Source of the DNA: Struthio camelus
Taxonomy: Eukaryota > Chordata > Aves > Struthioniformes > Struthionidae
Direction: 5' to 3'
DNA length: 64,000 nt
Assembly (NCBI RefSeq): GCF_040807025.1
Contig: NC_090951.1
Coordinates: forward strand, 5,828,001 to 5,892,000
Positions 11,826 to 23,359 of this stretch are shown here, in pieces. The notes under the pieces are model-generated. The model made no database searches. It saw only the letters and a list, made by a program, of their open reading frames with translations, and was not told the DNA's origin. The position numbers and the translations under genes are program-made. Position 1 is the first letter of the stretch. Every line of letters begins with the position of its first letter.

Positions 11826-12818
11826 GTGTTATGTGTTTAAAATGCACACTAACAATAAATGTTTTAATTTTTTTTTTTGCTCATAGCACCTTTGTGAAAT
11901 ATTTATGATTGCTAGATGCCAATATGATACAAGGTTCCTCAGGGTGAGAAGGCAGAGCAAGGCTCAGTCTTGGCATTGCCTGAGGTTTTATGGGTGTTTT
12001 TAGTCTGAGGCAATGTGAATAATATAAAACCTCATGACTTTAAAGCTTTATGGTCAGTCGCAAGCTTGTGTGGCAGAGTGCGGGAATGAGAGCCCACATG
12101 TGGCTGCACACACAGAACCACTGCAGGGTACATCCAAGCCCTGCTAATTGTATGCTTTGATATTAAAATCCCTCCAGTGCATGTATGCAGAAAAGCATGT
12201 ATGTACAAATTTGCACCCTCATCCGGTTATGTGTGTAGATGTGGTGGTTAAGTGGGTCCTGGCACATCTATTTGGCCACCAAGCTACTGCATACCTCCCT
12301 GTAGCTTTACAGCACCAAACGGCCTTAAAAATAAAATGCCTGCGTCATACCTGGTTTGTCCAGGACAAGCCTGTCCTGTTTTCTCACTCTGCAATACTTC
12401 TCACTAAACCTTTTAATCTGGCCACCATGTTCCTATTGTAATGTCAGGCAATCGCACAAGTTTTTGACCCCAAGAATGTTTATACAAGCATTTTATCTAC
12501 TTCACTCGCTTTAAAAGATTTTATAGCATATATTCCTTCAAGGCCAACTCATGTTTGCACTCCCTACTTCCTGCACTGTGATTTCTTTGTTGTACTCAGC
12601 CTTTGGCATGTGACAATTTAAATATTATAGGCCATATTCCTGTGTTGACACATATAGGATTTTTTAAATCAGAAAACTCACCACCGAAATTACTGGGGAC
12701 ACCTCCTTAAAAATCATTTGTCTCCAACAGAAGAAGTTATTTCTATCAGTAGAAATATTCCATCCTTATTTGTTCCATATTCCACGTCCTGTTGAGAAAT
12801 ATGCTAAAAGCAGGTTTT

Positions 12819-13649
12819 TCAAGAAAAATCAGTTATCTGCTGTGCTGTGCGAAGGTGAAGGCGCCTAATATACAGTGCTGCGGAGCTGAGCCTGAGGAAC
12901 TGAAGCTCTTTGCTGGCATCTTTTGGTGAGCAAGGAGAAATGACCCAAGGTCTTCTCCATGTCCCGGATGGAGCAAGAGAAGGTGCTCTCACCAACTCCA
13001 AAGAAACTTTGCATCCAGAGAAATAAGATTCTGGTTTTCCCTCTTTGTCTAATGAGCAAATGGGAAAATAATTTCCACACTCTCTGGATAAGAAATCATT
13101 GCAACAGCCACAGCAGAAAGTATGAGAGCAAATGAACCCTGAGCCTGACAATGCAGGAAAGACGGTACTGGGGTCCTCTCCTGTAGAGATCATGCCTGAA
13201 GACGACACCAGCCTTGAAGAAGCTGTAATGTCGTGTGAAGAGGTGAAATCAAGCAGACTAAAAGCCATGACCAGTGCTGAAATGAAGTGGAGGTAGTTCC
13301 TAGAGGCAAATAAAGATGAAACCCAATGAAGATGACCACAAAGTGCCAAGAAGAGCAGAAATGGGACAGAGACAGCTGTGAAGCAGCTCAGTGGAGCCAG
13401 AATGGTACAAGGGGAACTCCGAGGCAATGAGCAGAGCAAGCTGTCAGCACAGGACTGACAAAAGATCTGAAGCAGCTCAGGCTGAAGGCTCAGCAAAGGC
13501 ATCTGCTCAGGGACTTCAGCAAGGCAGGCTCGGGGCAAGGCTGTGACTGCATCCCTGGGGCAGTGCCAGGGCAGAGCATTTCCGGGGGCCCATGAAGTTC
13601 TGCAGCTCTCGACTTTAAACACTAAGCAACTTGTAGCGGAGGTGGGCAC
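12819..13649 (-). other. Long pyrimidine-rich open frame, probably not a gene
   Basis: The minus strand is open for 276 codons; the first ATG is at 13502, giving 227 codons. The translation is rich in Ser, Leu, Phe, Cys and Pro and lacks domain-like blocks, repeats or a convincing signal peptide. The coding-sense strand is pyrimidine-rich, which depletes stop codons by composition alone. I do not recognise it. A real single-exon or long noncoding transcript is possible but unsupported. Confidence 0.15.
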
Positions 13650-14375
13650 AGGTTGGTACCTTATTAGTTACTTGTAACAGTAAGAGGGGAATGGGCTGGA
13701 AATCTCTTAAAAGGTGCCCCTGAGCGTGCTTGTCCATATGCTTTACCTATCATAAATAGCCTTTCTACAACTTGGCTTCTCCTTAGCTCCTGTGGTAAAA
13801 TGATCTTCACTTCAAATCCTTAGGGGAGTGCTTTAAAAGAAAATCCTGTCTTGTTGTGACCATCCAGTCAACTTAAGCCCTCTGGTTTTGCAGGAGGGGA
13901 GGAGAATGGGGATTGGCAGGATCAAGCCAGCATTGCCTGACTTTACTCTAAAGATGCATTCAGGTGCACAAGGGAAAGCCCTTTGCTGATTCCTTTAGTT
14001 AATTAGACTGCGAAAAGCCTCGGAATAAGGCTGCTCATTGGACCTCTGATCTTTTCCCAAAAGTGACTGCTGAGCACTGATTATAGGAACCACTAGACAG
14101 AAAATAACTGCAACATCTGCAACAACATATTTCCCCTTGAAGTAGTCCACACTGAACAGGACTGTTTAGGAGTCTAGTCTGGCAGCAGCTTTTTAAAGGC
14201 TCCAGGTGCCTAGTTCCTCCTGAGAGCCGGAGTGCAGCCCGGTCCAGAAATGCCTTGTCAGCCACGGCTTTGCTGGAAGCAACTGGACTGTTTGGACAGG
14301 GGCTGTGTAACAAATTAAAGGTGTCTTCTGGTTTTTATTCTTGTTACTTTTGCATGAATTATACTGCCTGTCCAC

Positions 14376-14636
14376 CTACATTAATCCCAACATCTTGGGT
14401 GCTCTCATACAGTACATTCTGATATTGGCATTGTTTCCGTTTTGAAGAGCCTTTCTTCTCAGTCTTCATTAAAAAGAACCTAAATGAGCAATAATGCCTC
14501 TGGACAAGCATTTTATTTCTTTGCGGAGCCACCAGAGGAGCTCTGTTGGTTCCCTTGAGGTCAAATTCCTTTCATCTTCTGTGCCAGCCACAGAATAAAA
14601 AGTCTTAAATTTCCTTTGAATTCTGGTGATTGGTTA
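14376..14636 (+). repeat. Diverged interspersed repeat, copy A
   Basis: Pairs with copy B at 22063-22318 in the same orientation. Shared blocks in order: acattaa.cccaacat.ttgg, then tctgga.....cattttat, gagccac, ggtt.cc.tgaggtcaa (B: cctggaggtcaa), ttcatcttct, and cctttgaattc. The family is not recognised. Confidence 0.7.
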
Positions 14637-14699
14637 AAGTAACATAGCCCCCTCTTTAAAAACTTCTTTGAAGCAGAAATGCCTGGGTGTGCATACACA

Positions 14700-15225
14700 A
14701 AAAGTGTTGAAACAGTTCGGTTAAAGGTGTGAATTTTAAGTCCATTTAGTTAAACCTGGGCAACTCCCTATACGTGAAATCTCTTTCCAGGTGACTGATC
14801 GATTTCTGTGTAATTTCATTCAACCAGGAGTCCTTTCAACATTATTCAATATAAACCAAGTCAAAATTAGAGATTACATATTATATGTTTACATGCGTTT
14901 CATTGTATCAGTTCAAAAACAGATTAAAGTTACTTGGAACTGCTTAAAAATAGACTAAAGTTAAGTGAAACACCCTTGTGTAGACATTAGTGTAAGTCAT
15001 ACTTCTAAGCAGATTTAATCTCTGTTTGTCCAGCAATACCCAGGAGACTGACTTGAGCAACATAGTGCTATGAATTCATAGAACAGATGAGTTAAAGCAG
15101 ATGGCAAGCCTGTGTGGATTCACTCCGTCACAGTAAATGCAGTCATAATTTGGTTTATTTTAATTCGCTTACACTAGCATTTCTCCTGTAGTCAAAGTAA
15201 AGTTCCTCCTGTAGACAAGCCCTGA
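14700..15225. repeat. Possible old DNA-transposon-like repeat
   Basis: Repeated short motifs of the type ttaagt..atttagttaaac, aaagttaagtgaaac and tgtgtagaca or tgtagacaagccctga occur through this stretch. Their pattern recalls old amniote non-autonomous DNA transposons. Boundaries and family are uncertain. Confidence 0.3.
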
Positions 15226-15229
15226 GGGT

Positions 15230-17035
15230 AGAGCTCTCAGGGAGCTGTTGGTTTCCTTGCTCTCGACTGTTTTGAAACTTGAACTTAAATGTAAAAAACT
15301 ACTCAGGAGCTTCTAAAAAAAAGAAAATCCCCAGTCTTGAAACCTTTATTCACGGTGAAATCTTGATGCCTTAATTCTCTCTGACTAGCGCTTTACTCAA
15401 GTGGCTCTGAAGAAAACGCTGCATCTCCCTTATCAAAGTGCTTTGCCCAGACAAGGGTGTATCGCTGGCCTCCAATTTTCACACGCTCTCCACCAAGGGA
15501 AGGGGAGTGCTCCCGCAGGGGGTGCTGACCACCAGGGAGGGCCCAGCCCTCTCCATGGGGAACTTCTGCCTCTTCCCGGGTGTGCTACCACCACCGCTCG
15601 TGAGCCCACCTCCCACCAGGGACCTGCTTGCCCTCTCTTGATTGGTGAGCGTCTTCCATTCCTAATCATCAATCATCAACCTAATCATTGCTCTTCTCCG
15701 GGATTCGTCTGAAAAAGGATGAGGCTTCCTTTTTCCTGCTAGAAAGGGCATGGTGGTGTGGGTCCTGGCTTGCTGGAGTGACTTGCATAACAGCTGCACA
15801 GAGCTGAGCAGAAAAGGGGAAAGAGTTCACTTCCTTATGTGCCTGGTGGCCATGAGTGCAAATACATCCACGACCTGCGAGCAAATATGATCGTATCGGT
15901 TCTGCAAACACATAATAAATGCAACTGGGGCTCTCTTACGATTACTGCGTAAAGAGCTGCCCACGCTACTTGCTAGGCCACCCAGGACACTGAGCGTCTA
16001 TGCTGCAACCTCTCAATCCCACCATCCCAAGCCTCCGGTTCCCTTGTAAGTTCCTGACCGTTCTTGTGCTCAGACTGCCTGGGAAAACCAGGGGTGCCGG
16101 ATCCGCGTGAGCCCCTGGCCACCCGCTAGAGACGCACAGCCAGGCCAGCTGCATTTCCGTGGAAGCACCAGGAGATGCAGATGGTGGGTGGGGGAAATAA
16201 TGCCTATAGGAACACCTCTGATATCTGTTTAGTTCACCACATTTAATTGATGTTAGCTCATTTTTGTGATTATTCTGTATTTTAATCCCATCCTTCGCAC
16301 GCTGTGGCAAGGACAAGAAATACTGGTTAGGTGAGTCTGAGCCTGTCCCCGGTAAAGGAGAGGTTATAGCTGTATGCTAAAGGCCTTGTCAGAAAGCGTC
16401 CTGCTACTGCGCTTGCTAGGCTCGTCCCTCTGATCCCTCGGCTCTGAAATTATTGCTGATTTATTTGAGCAGAACCCAAACACAATTTCACCCGTTCTCT
16501 TGCTTAGCACTACAGAAACCATCAAAGTGTCTGTCTCCATTCGAGGCTCAGAACAGAGAGCAATGGAGAAAGACCAACCTGTCGTCTATGTTCGTCGCTG
16601 CAATACGGTTAACCCTTTCCGCCTGCTTCGCGCGCCTGCCCCAGGGGAAAGCAGCTGCAAAGAGGCATCCGCTAAACAAATGTTACTTCCTTTCTCCAGG
16701 TGTTTTTTCACACATTTCCCCGTGTACACTTGGCTATACACCTCTAACATATATTGGCAGTAGCTTGTTGTTACAGGCTGCGCAAACTACTCATTTAAAT
16801 GTAAATTGTTCTTCTCTAAGTACCAGCTACACTTGACACTAAATTAGTCTATATTCTAGCACCTCACCCCAAATTTTCTAATCGAACAATTTATATTTTT
16901 TTTTCCAATTAACGCATGATGGCATATTACTTTCTTTGTAACTGGTTCTTCAAAATATTTCTGTAAGTGGCCTAAATTTCTCTGTCTAGCCTTCTGCAAA
17001 CTAATCTTGCTGTGTGACAGTTCAGTAATGAAAAC
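15230..17035. other. Intergenic, no recognised gene
   Basis: G+C rises around 15430-15640, where frames are open on both strands (15401-15712 plus, 15433-15672 minus) by composition. No motif, splice structure or repeat recognised. Confidence 0.4.
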
Positions 17036-17037
17036 TG

Positions 17038-17110
17038 CAAGTAGATCCTCCACGGGTGTAAATTCTCCCAGCATCACTGGAGACACTGAAGTCAGAGCAA
17101 CCTACAGCAG
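17038..17110. repeat. Decayed amniote interspersed repeat fragment
   Basis: The string ccacgggtgtaaattctccc.gcatcactggag.cactgaagtcagagc resembles the old repeat pattern gctggtgtaaat..gcatagctccattgaagtcaatggagc. Short and diverged. Confidence 0.3.
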
Positions 17111-17154
17111 TGCAAGGCAGAGACACTACGGATCCTGCCCTGAGCCCTGCTTAG

Positions 17155-17194
17155 GAGCCCCCTGCTCACAGTAAGAGCCCCCTGCTCACAGTAA
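17155..17194 (+). repeat. Perfect 2 x 20-base tandem repeat
   Basis: The unit gagccccctgctcacagtaa occurs twice in direct succession with no mismatch. Confidence 0.97.
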
Positions 17195-18701
17195 CGTCAG
17201 TGCGAGCTAGATCGCATATAACTCATAGTCATTGCATAATTACCCCCAAACTGGAGAGAGAAAACCTTTAGCTTTGTTACGGTGCAGCAGTCAGGCAAAA
17301 AAAGTCCTTTTACAGGTTTCTGTGATGGCAGCAAGACAGAAGTAAGCTTAAGAGATAAGGACAGTGTCCTCCCTGCAGGAGAATAAAATTTGTTCGGAGG
17401 TGACAACGAGAAGCAGGGCAGGACACCTTCCTCCAAAGCCAGCGCAGGTGACAGCAATGTTATCCTCAAATCTGCCATCAGCAGGCTAGAGATGTTTTGC
17501 TTCTTTTTAATAGGCCCAATATTTCCAACGGCACTCTTGGAAAAACCCTCTCTGCATAAGCGTTACGGCTGCCTGCAGTACGTGAGCTCCAGCCGCAGTG
17601 GCTGCGGGGAGCATCCGTGACGATGCACCAGCTCCCTAAAATGCACAGCGACGCGGTATGCCTTGCTATACATCTTAACCAAAGTGCTTTTCCAAGCCTC
17701 CAAGGAGCCAACCCCAACTGGTGTACGCTGGGCAAAGCGATCTGCTGTCCAGGTCTCACCCCCCCCATATACTCTATAGGTCATGTCAGAGTGCAGGGTC
17801 TCCCTGGGGCTTTCTCCCTTGAGATTTGGCACTTGAATGACAGCACCATTTCAGACAACTTGGTTTTAAGAGATTTTTGAAAGTGTTCTTTACAGTAATA
17901 TTTAAAATAGCCTTTATGATTGAAGTAGCCTAGCTCTAAACAGTTAAATGAATACTAAACAAAGTGGCAGGCCTAGATACTTGCTGTGTTAAAGACCCCA
18001 TTTCTCCCCCAACCACAAAAACCTGTCAGGCAAATTCTCCTGTATTTCATTGCAAATTAACATGTCTTTTTGAAAATGCATTGCATTTACTAGGTCTGAT
18101 TGCAATCACTATTTGTGTTCTTAAGACTTTGCAAAGATGCTTGAATTAAATTATGGGACTGGTCACCTAATTACATCTAGTATTGTTTTCGTGCATTCTT
18201 TGCTCCATTTTAACATCCTAATTTTGTGCACAGCATGCTTAAAAGTCTAGAAGGGAAGCGGTCTCAGTCCTTACACGACTGTGAATTCCCAACAACCACT
18301 AGATGTCACCACGATTTTACTTGCTCTCCAGTCTTTGCCCAACCGGTGCCATTAAGAACACGGGAAAATAATTTATCATTAATAACAAAAAAAGTATTTA
18401 CATTTTGCATCGAACATGGAGCTTAAAAAGGGGAAAAAGTGACACAGACTCCTACCTTTGTGCATGTCATCTCTGAGAGCATTTAGATGGAGCAGCTCTG
18501 CACAAGAATCTGACTTTTAATTTGTCCCTTCATGGCAGAAAAATAGTTTGATACCTCAATGATCCAGTTTCTTCGCCTAGGAATCAGGGTAAAACGTACT
18601 TTTTTTCAATACAGTTATCAGAGCTGTGTTCAATTCTCCAGTCCTGCCAGCTTTAGAATTATTTCATCAGCTTGGTCCTGTTACAGGAAAAAAATTTAAA
18701 A

Positions 18702-18744
18702 AATATATATATATATATATATACATATATACATATATACATAC
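18702..18744 (+). repeat. (TA)n / (TACATA)n simple repeat
   Basis: A TA array passes into repeated acatatat units. Probably polymorphic in length. Confidence 0.95.
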
Positions 18745-19221
18745 TTGGAAAAAAAGAAGAACCTTTGCTTAAACGGGCAAGTGCAGGAGACTTACACTGC
18801 CTTGTGGTTTTTAACAAACTGGTTTTACTGTAGCTTATTTTGTTGAAACGTGGTGCATTTTCACATTTGTAACTGTAACTGCTTTTTTTTTTCTTGAAGC
18901 ACGGGTACGTCACTTTTTATAATGATTTTTTTCATTCAACATTTAGCAGTGGGGTTGGCCTAACTACATTGGAGATCTTCCTGTTCATGGAAATGCGGTG
19001 TGTTACGCTGCTTTTGAGAAGGCACCCAGAGCTTTCAGCCTTAAATCAAAGCTAACGCCGTGTTCTTTACAGTGGCAAATCTCCAAGCCTTAGGCCACGT
19101 TGTCTCTCTGGGTACCTACAACGCTCCTGAAACAACAGTCGGAACGATCAGGTACAGAGGAAATACTACGTGCCTGACGGGTGACCAACACGTCTTGTGA
19201 CAGGCACCATAAGCACCGGGT

Positions 19222-19775
19222 GTGGATTTAGCCTCCCCTGAACCCGAGGAAGGGCCGATCCGGGGCTCACGGCGTGGTACTATTGAACAGCTGAATCAAA
19301 CCACAACCTTTGTGGGCTTGACTGTGACGCCCCGAGGAGGAGCGAACGGGCAGCTGCATCGCCTGTGCGGTAAAACGGACCAGGAGGGCTTTGGTGATGC
19401 AACACACTCCGTGATTTCACGGGCGGCAAATCCCCAACGCGGCTCTGGGAACACCGTCACCTCCAAAACGTGAGAAGCCGGAGGAGAACAAGGGGCTCCC
19501 ATGCTCTGTGCATCGCTAACGCTCACTGTTATTAACCCCCACTGGCTAATTATTAAGCTGTAACCCTGCCATGGATAATCCGAAGGATAAATAGTAGACG
19601 CGGTGGCCGTAACCCCATGAGGCGCCACTTCGTCTCTTGCCCCACAGGCACAAAAGCAGGCAAACGCTCTGCCAGCGCCGCCTGCCCGGGAGCTCGTCCC
19701 TGGGGGCAGCGGGGGGACGGCGCCCGGGCACGCGGCAGCCCGGGCCGTAGCCACCCCGAAGTCCCATCTTTGCAT
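19222..19775. other. G+C/CpG-rich patch open on both strands
   Basis: Plus frame 19222-19473 (83 codons) and minus frame 19296-19775 (159 codons) overlap. CpGs concentrate at 19660-19750 (ccgcctgcccggg, ggacggcgcccgggcacgcgg). No protein family is recognisable on either strand. It may be a small CpG island or an enhancer-like element. Confidence 0.3.
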
Positions 19776-22062
19776 GGAGGTGATGGTCTCGCTCTCTCTT
19801 AACGTTAAGGAACTGGTGCTAATTTACGTGTGGCTGTCTGTCAGCAATTTAAGGTCTGGCTTTTTTGGCTCGGCAATGAAATTTGACTCGACGGTCTCTA
19901 GCAATTTTTTTTCAAACCGCAGGTGCTTTCTCAGTCCTACCCCACATGCCTTATCCCAGCCCAAGACCTGATGTCTGCCTGTTTCTCTTTGGCTTTTTAC
20001 TCTCCACCCAGCTCTTCTCTTTAATCACGCTGTCCTTGTCCTCGCGTTCTGCTTCTTTGGGTCCAGGGAGATGTTTATATAGGAAAGCTCATTGCCCTCA
20101 CTTACCCCCAAAATTCAGGAACATAAAAGTCCTTCAAAAGTAACTGAGATGATTGCTTTTGATACCTCCCTGTTTCCTAAATTGCGTACTAATCCAGCAG
20201 ATCTCTGCGAAACTTTTCTTGGGCTTGGATAAGCCCTGAATGAAATAAAATACTGTCAATAAGCAGTGCCAGACCAACAGTGGCATATGGGGACCAGGGT
20301 CCCTTTCTGAGTACACCTCCTTCAGGATTTCCGGTAATGAAGGTGTCCGTCCCCATCCCCAGCTACATCTTAGTTCTCTTTTCAGGTCTCCTACAGCACA
20401 ATACTCTTTCAATCTAAAGTCCTGCTGTCTTCCAAGGAAAGTCAAACAAAATGGACTTTACAGCGCTGTATGAAGACAGCTTTTAAATTAAGTTCAGGGT
20501 TATTTTCATTTTTGCTTCATGACACATAATATCTTTAACACAAAAGAAAATATGCCTGGCTCAGAATTTGAGCCAAAAATGACAAGTCCAAAATTATCTC
20601 AGCTTAGAAATATTACTATCTAGTTTATTATTCTTAGGCTTGGTTTATGATCACTCCTTCCAACAGTGGACCTGCACTTCGAATTAATTGCAGCTCATGT
20701 ACTTTCGGTATAGAAAAAGATTAAACAGATTATACATTTTATCACTAGTTCTTGCACAAATATAAGAGCAGCAAAGGTTGCTTTTTTTAGTTTCTTTCCT
20801 GCAATTATACCTATACCTTTGTCACTTTGTACCCTGCCACTCATTACTAAGTTGGTGCAGATTATATTTCATTTCACAGTTTTCCTTAGGAAGAAAGTAT
20901 CCTTCTTTTAGGATTAAGATACTCATTTAAATTTCAAATTACCTTTTTGGCAAAATTTCTTCAGTTCACTCTAATAGTAAAACTTGTATAGTTCCCTGTG
21001 GAACTGGCCAGATCTCACTTCTATAAGAAAGACAAAAAGAAGTGCAGATCTATCTAGGTCAAAGTCTTTTATGTCTCATTTCCTGTAATTCTCTCTTCTA
21101 TTTTCTTTCTTCCCATGCCACACTGCTCAATATTTTAAGCATTCACCTGTCAGGCGAGGAAGGTGATCCTATATCATATTCCTTCCCACCCGGCGAGACA
21201 GCTCCCAGCACAGCGCACTGCAAAAACCACTTGCCGGGACAGAGTCACAGATTCGCTGCTCCGAAACCAGACGGCACTAGAAATCCCTAAATTTGGATGC
21301 TGAGATTTGGTTTGACTTTCGTCCTTTTGAAAAGGCAGCGGAAAAAGATTATTCTCACTCTGCCCTCTTGACTGAACAAAAATGGAGTGGGCAAGTAAAG
21401 GACGAGCTTTCTGGCGCCTGCTTTTCCGCTGCGGGCCTGCATCCCACACGCCCACCTGCCTATATGGCGTGTTTCGTGGCGAAGGCTTCTTCACTCGTGG
21501 CCTGTGCCTAAAAGCAGATACATGCCCTTTCCTTCTAGGGTTTTGGTTTCTTAAAAGGTGGAAAAAAAAATCCATCCTTTTTGTCCTAACCTTTCATCAG
21601 AGGTGATGGATGCTGCTGCTCACGGTGGGCCGCGACAGGTGAGAGTTTGCACTGCTGGGACAACCTCTGCCGTCAGCAATGACCCTGCTGGTGTCTACTG
21701 TAACTGGAAGCCCCAGGAGATGGTCACCACAGAGTTCTGTTACGAAATCTAATAGACAACCAATAATTTGGAAAAATTTAGCTGGAATGGCCACGGATGG
21801 GTATTTCCTTCTCTAGTAAATCACTCGGTTAAAAGCCTCACGTCTCAGTGCCGGATGGATAAAATCTGGGGGCCTGACTTTCCACGAGAGCCCTAGTCCT
21901 TTAAACAGTTTGGCCCCAACATAAGTGCTAAGGTAACTAACGGAGACCACAGAGGTAGCTGGTGCAAACAAACTACCAGTGCCATGAATATTGCAATGGA
22001 GCAACAGCATCTTGTGATTTCTCAGTCTGGCTAGCTTGATGTGACCTATTTAACTTGTCTAT

Positions 22063-22318
22063 ATACATTAAGCCCAACATGTTGGATAGCCTGATGGATT
22101 TTATGATACCTTCTTGCTTTTGCTTTTGATGATCCTATTTGTGATTCAGCATATAGTAGCTAAGTAATCAATATTCCGTCTGGATGGACATTTTATCTAC
22201 AGAGCCACTATGTGAATTTAGTTGGTTTCCTGGAGGTCAAGCAAAACACTTTTCATCTTCTCCATGAGCCAAAGAAAATTGAAAGATTTAAATTCCCTTT
22301 GAATTCCTTTGATTAACC
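22063..22318 (+). repeat. Diverged interspersed repeat, copy B
   Basis: Same block order as copy A at 14376-14636, with small indels. The end-to-end correspondence over about 255 bases rules out chance. The divergence implies an old insertion or old segmental copy. Confidence 0.7.
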
Positions 22319-22804
22319 GAGGGAAAATGTCTCACTCTTTTCAAACTCAGGAGCAGATTTGTCTTCACCTATAAATCTGTCTCATTTTGACACATTGATC
22401 TCTGCGTAATGGGTAACATCAAGTGTTCAGGCATAAACTAGAAGATAAAGGAAGCTGTTGAACAATTATGAATGGCACTGTTAACAATTATCATCAGCAC
22501 ATTCACACCCCCTTTGGGTAGGATTTAAAAAAAAAGACTGCACCATATGAAATCAATAAGAGCTGCACAGTTAACTCTGGGGTCCAAGGGCTGTGGTCAG
22601 CACGTTTGGGATTATATCCTGGTGCACCTGTGCTGTGTCATTAACTGTCATGCCAACACCGGCTACTTGCATCAGTGTCGCCACCCCACTTGGACCAAAT
22701 TAAGAGCACGCACGTGCATGCAGTGCCACTGCTGCAAACCCCGCTAGGTTTCAGACACTTGGAGGAATAGGAAAGCTGAAGGTCTCACAACGGGGACCAG
22801 GTTT

Positions 22805-23090
22805 CAGCCCCTACCCGGGGTGACTCTGTGCAGCATCCGAGCCCGCAGGAGCGTGCACCTCCCCACGCGCAGCCCACGGGCCCGTAACATGGGGCGCTTC
22901 AGCCCCCAGCCACAGAGACACTGTCGCCGGCGAAGGCCCTTGGAGCGAGACGTGCTGGGGACGAGCTCCCGCTGCTCCCAGGGCTGGGGATGAGCTGCCC
23001 GTGGGCATAGGCTCGCAGCTCCTGTCAGGCCCTCCTCCTCCTTCCCGTGCCACTGCAGCGCCCGGCTTTATACGGAGCTGTCCGTCCAGC
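22805..23090 (-). promoter_or_regulatory. G+C-rich patch with a minus-strand TATA-like box
   Basis: A G+C-rich block with scattered CpGs. On the minus strand CCGTATAAAGCCGGGCGC (about 23077-23060) gives a TATAAAG box in G+C-rich surroundings, a classic core-promoter arrangement. The downstream minus frame (22811-23053) is Gly/Ala/Pro-rich, begins with GTG rather than ATG, and is not recognised. The promoter role is inferred. Confidence 0.25.
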
Positions 23091-23329
23091 CCAGGGCTCC
23101 GCGGGACAATGCCGTGATGGATGCTCGCATCTGCACCAGCTCTGCCAGGCAGTTACTCTGCCAGGAACAGTGCTGAAAGATCTTTCGTCAAGGCAACTGA
23201 AAAAAAAAGAAAAAAGCAGGACAGAGACACCAAAGGACAAAAACAAATAAATAATGAAAATTACCATCTGGGTCTTTCTCATGTGCTCTTTTGCTGACTT
23301 CTATGAATTTTTTTATTATTATTTGTGAG

Positions 23330-23359
23330 GTTTAAGAGCACTTTTAAAAGTGCTTAAAC
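23330..23359. repeat. Near-perfect palindrome
   Basis: The half-sites gtttaagagcactttt and aaaagtgcttaaac are inverted copies differing by a two-base insertion. It starts a stretch (to about 23650) with ttaaac/gtttaa motifs like those at 14.7-15.2 kb, so it may belong to the same old transposon-like family. Confidence 0.6.

Larger units (their letters stand above)
17200..22062. other. Intergenic, unrecognised apart from listed elements
   Basis: Contains the (TA)n tract at 18702-18744 and the G+C-rich patch at 19222-19775. The rest is A+T-leaning with chance frames. No RNA gene or coding exon recognised. Confidence 0.4.

Noticed and set aside
18676..18712. Acceptor-like site followed by codons reading GPVTGKKFKKY, faintly like the MPHOSPH6 end
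   Set aside because: It runs straight into a TA simple repeat and lacks the rest of the expected exon.
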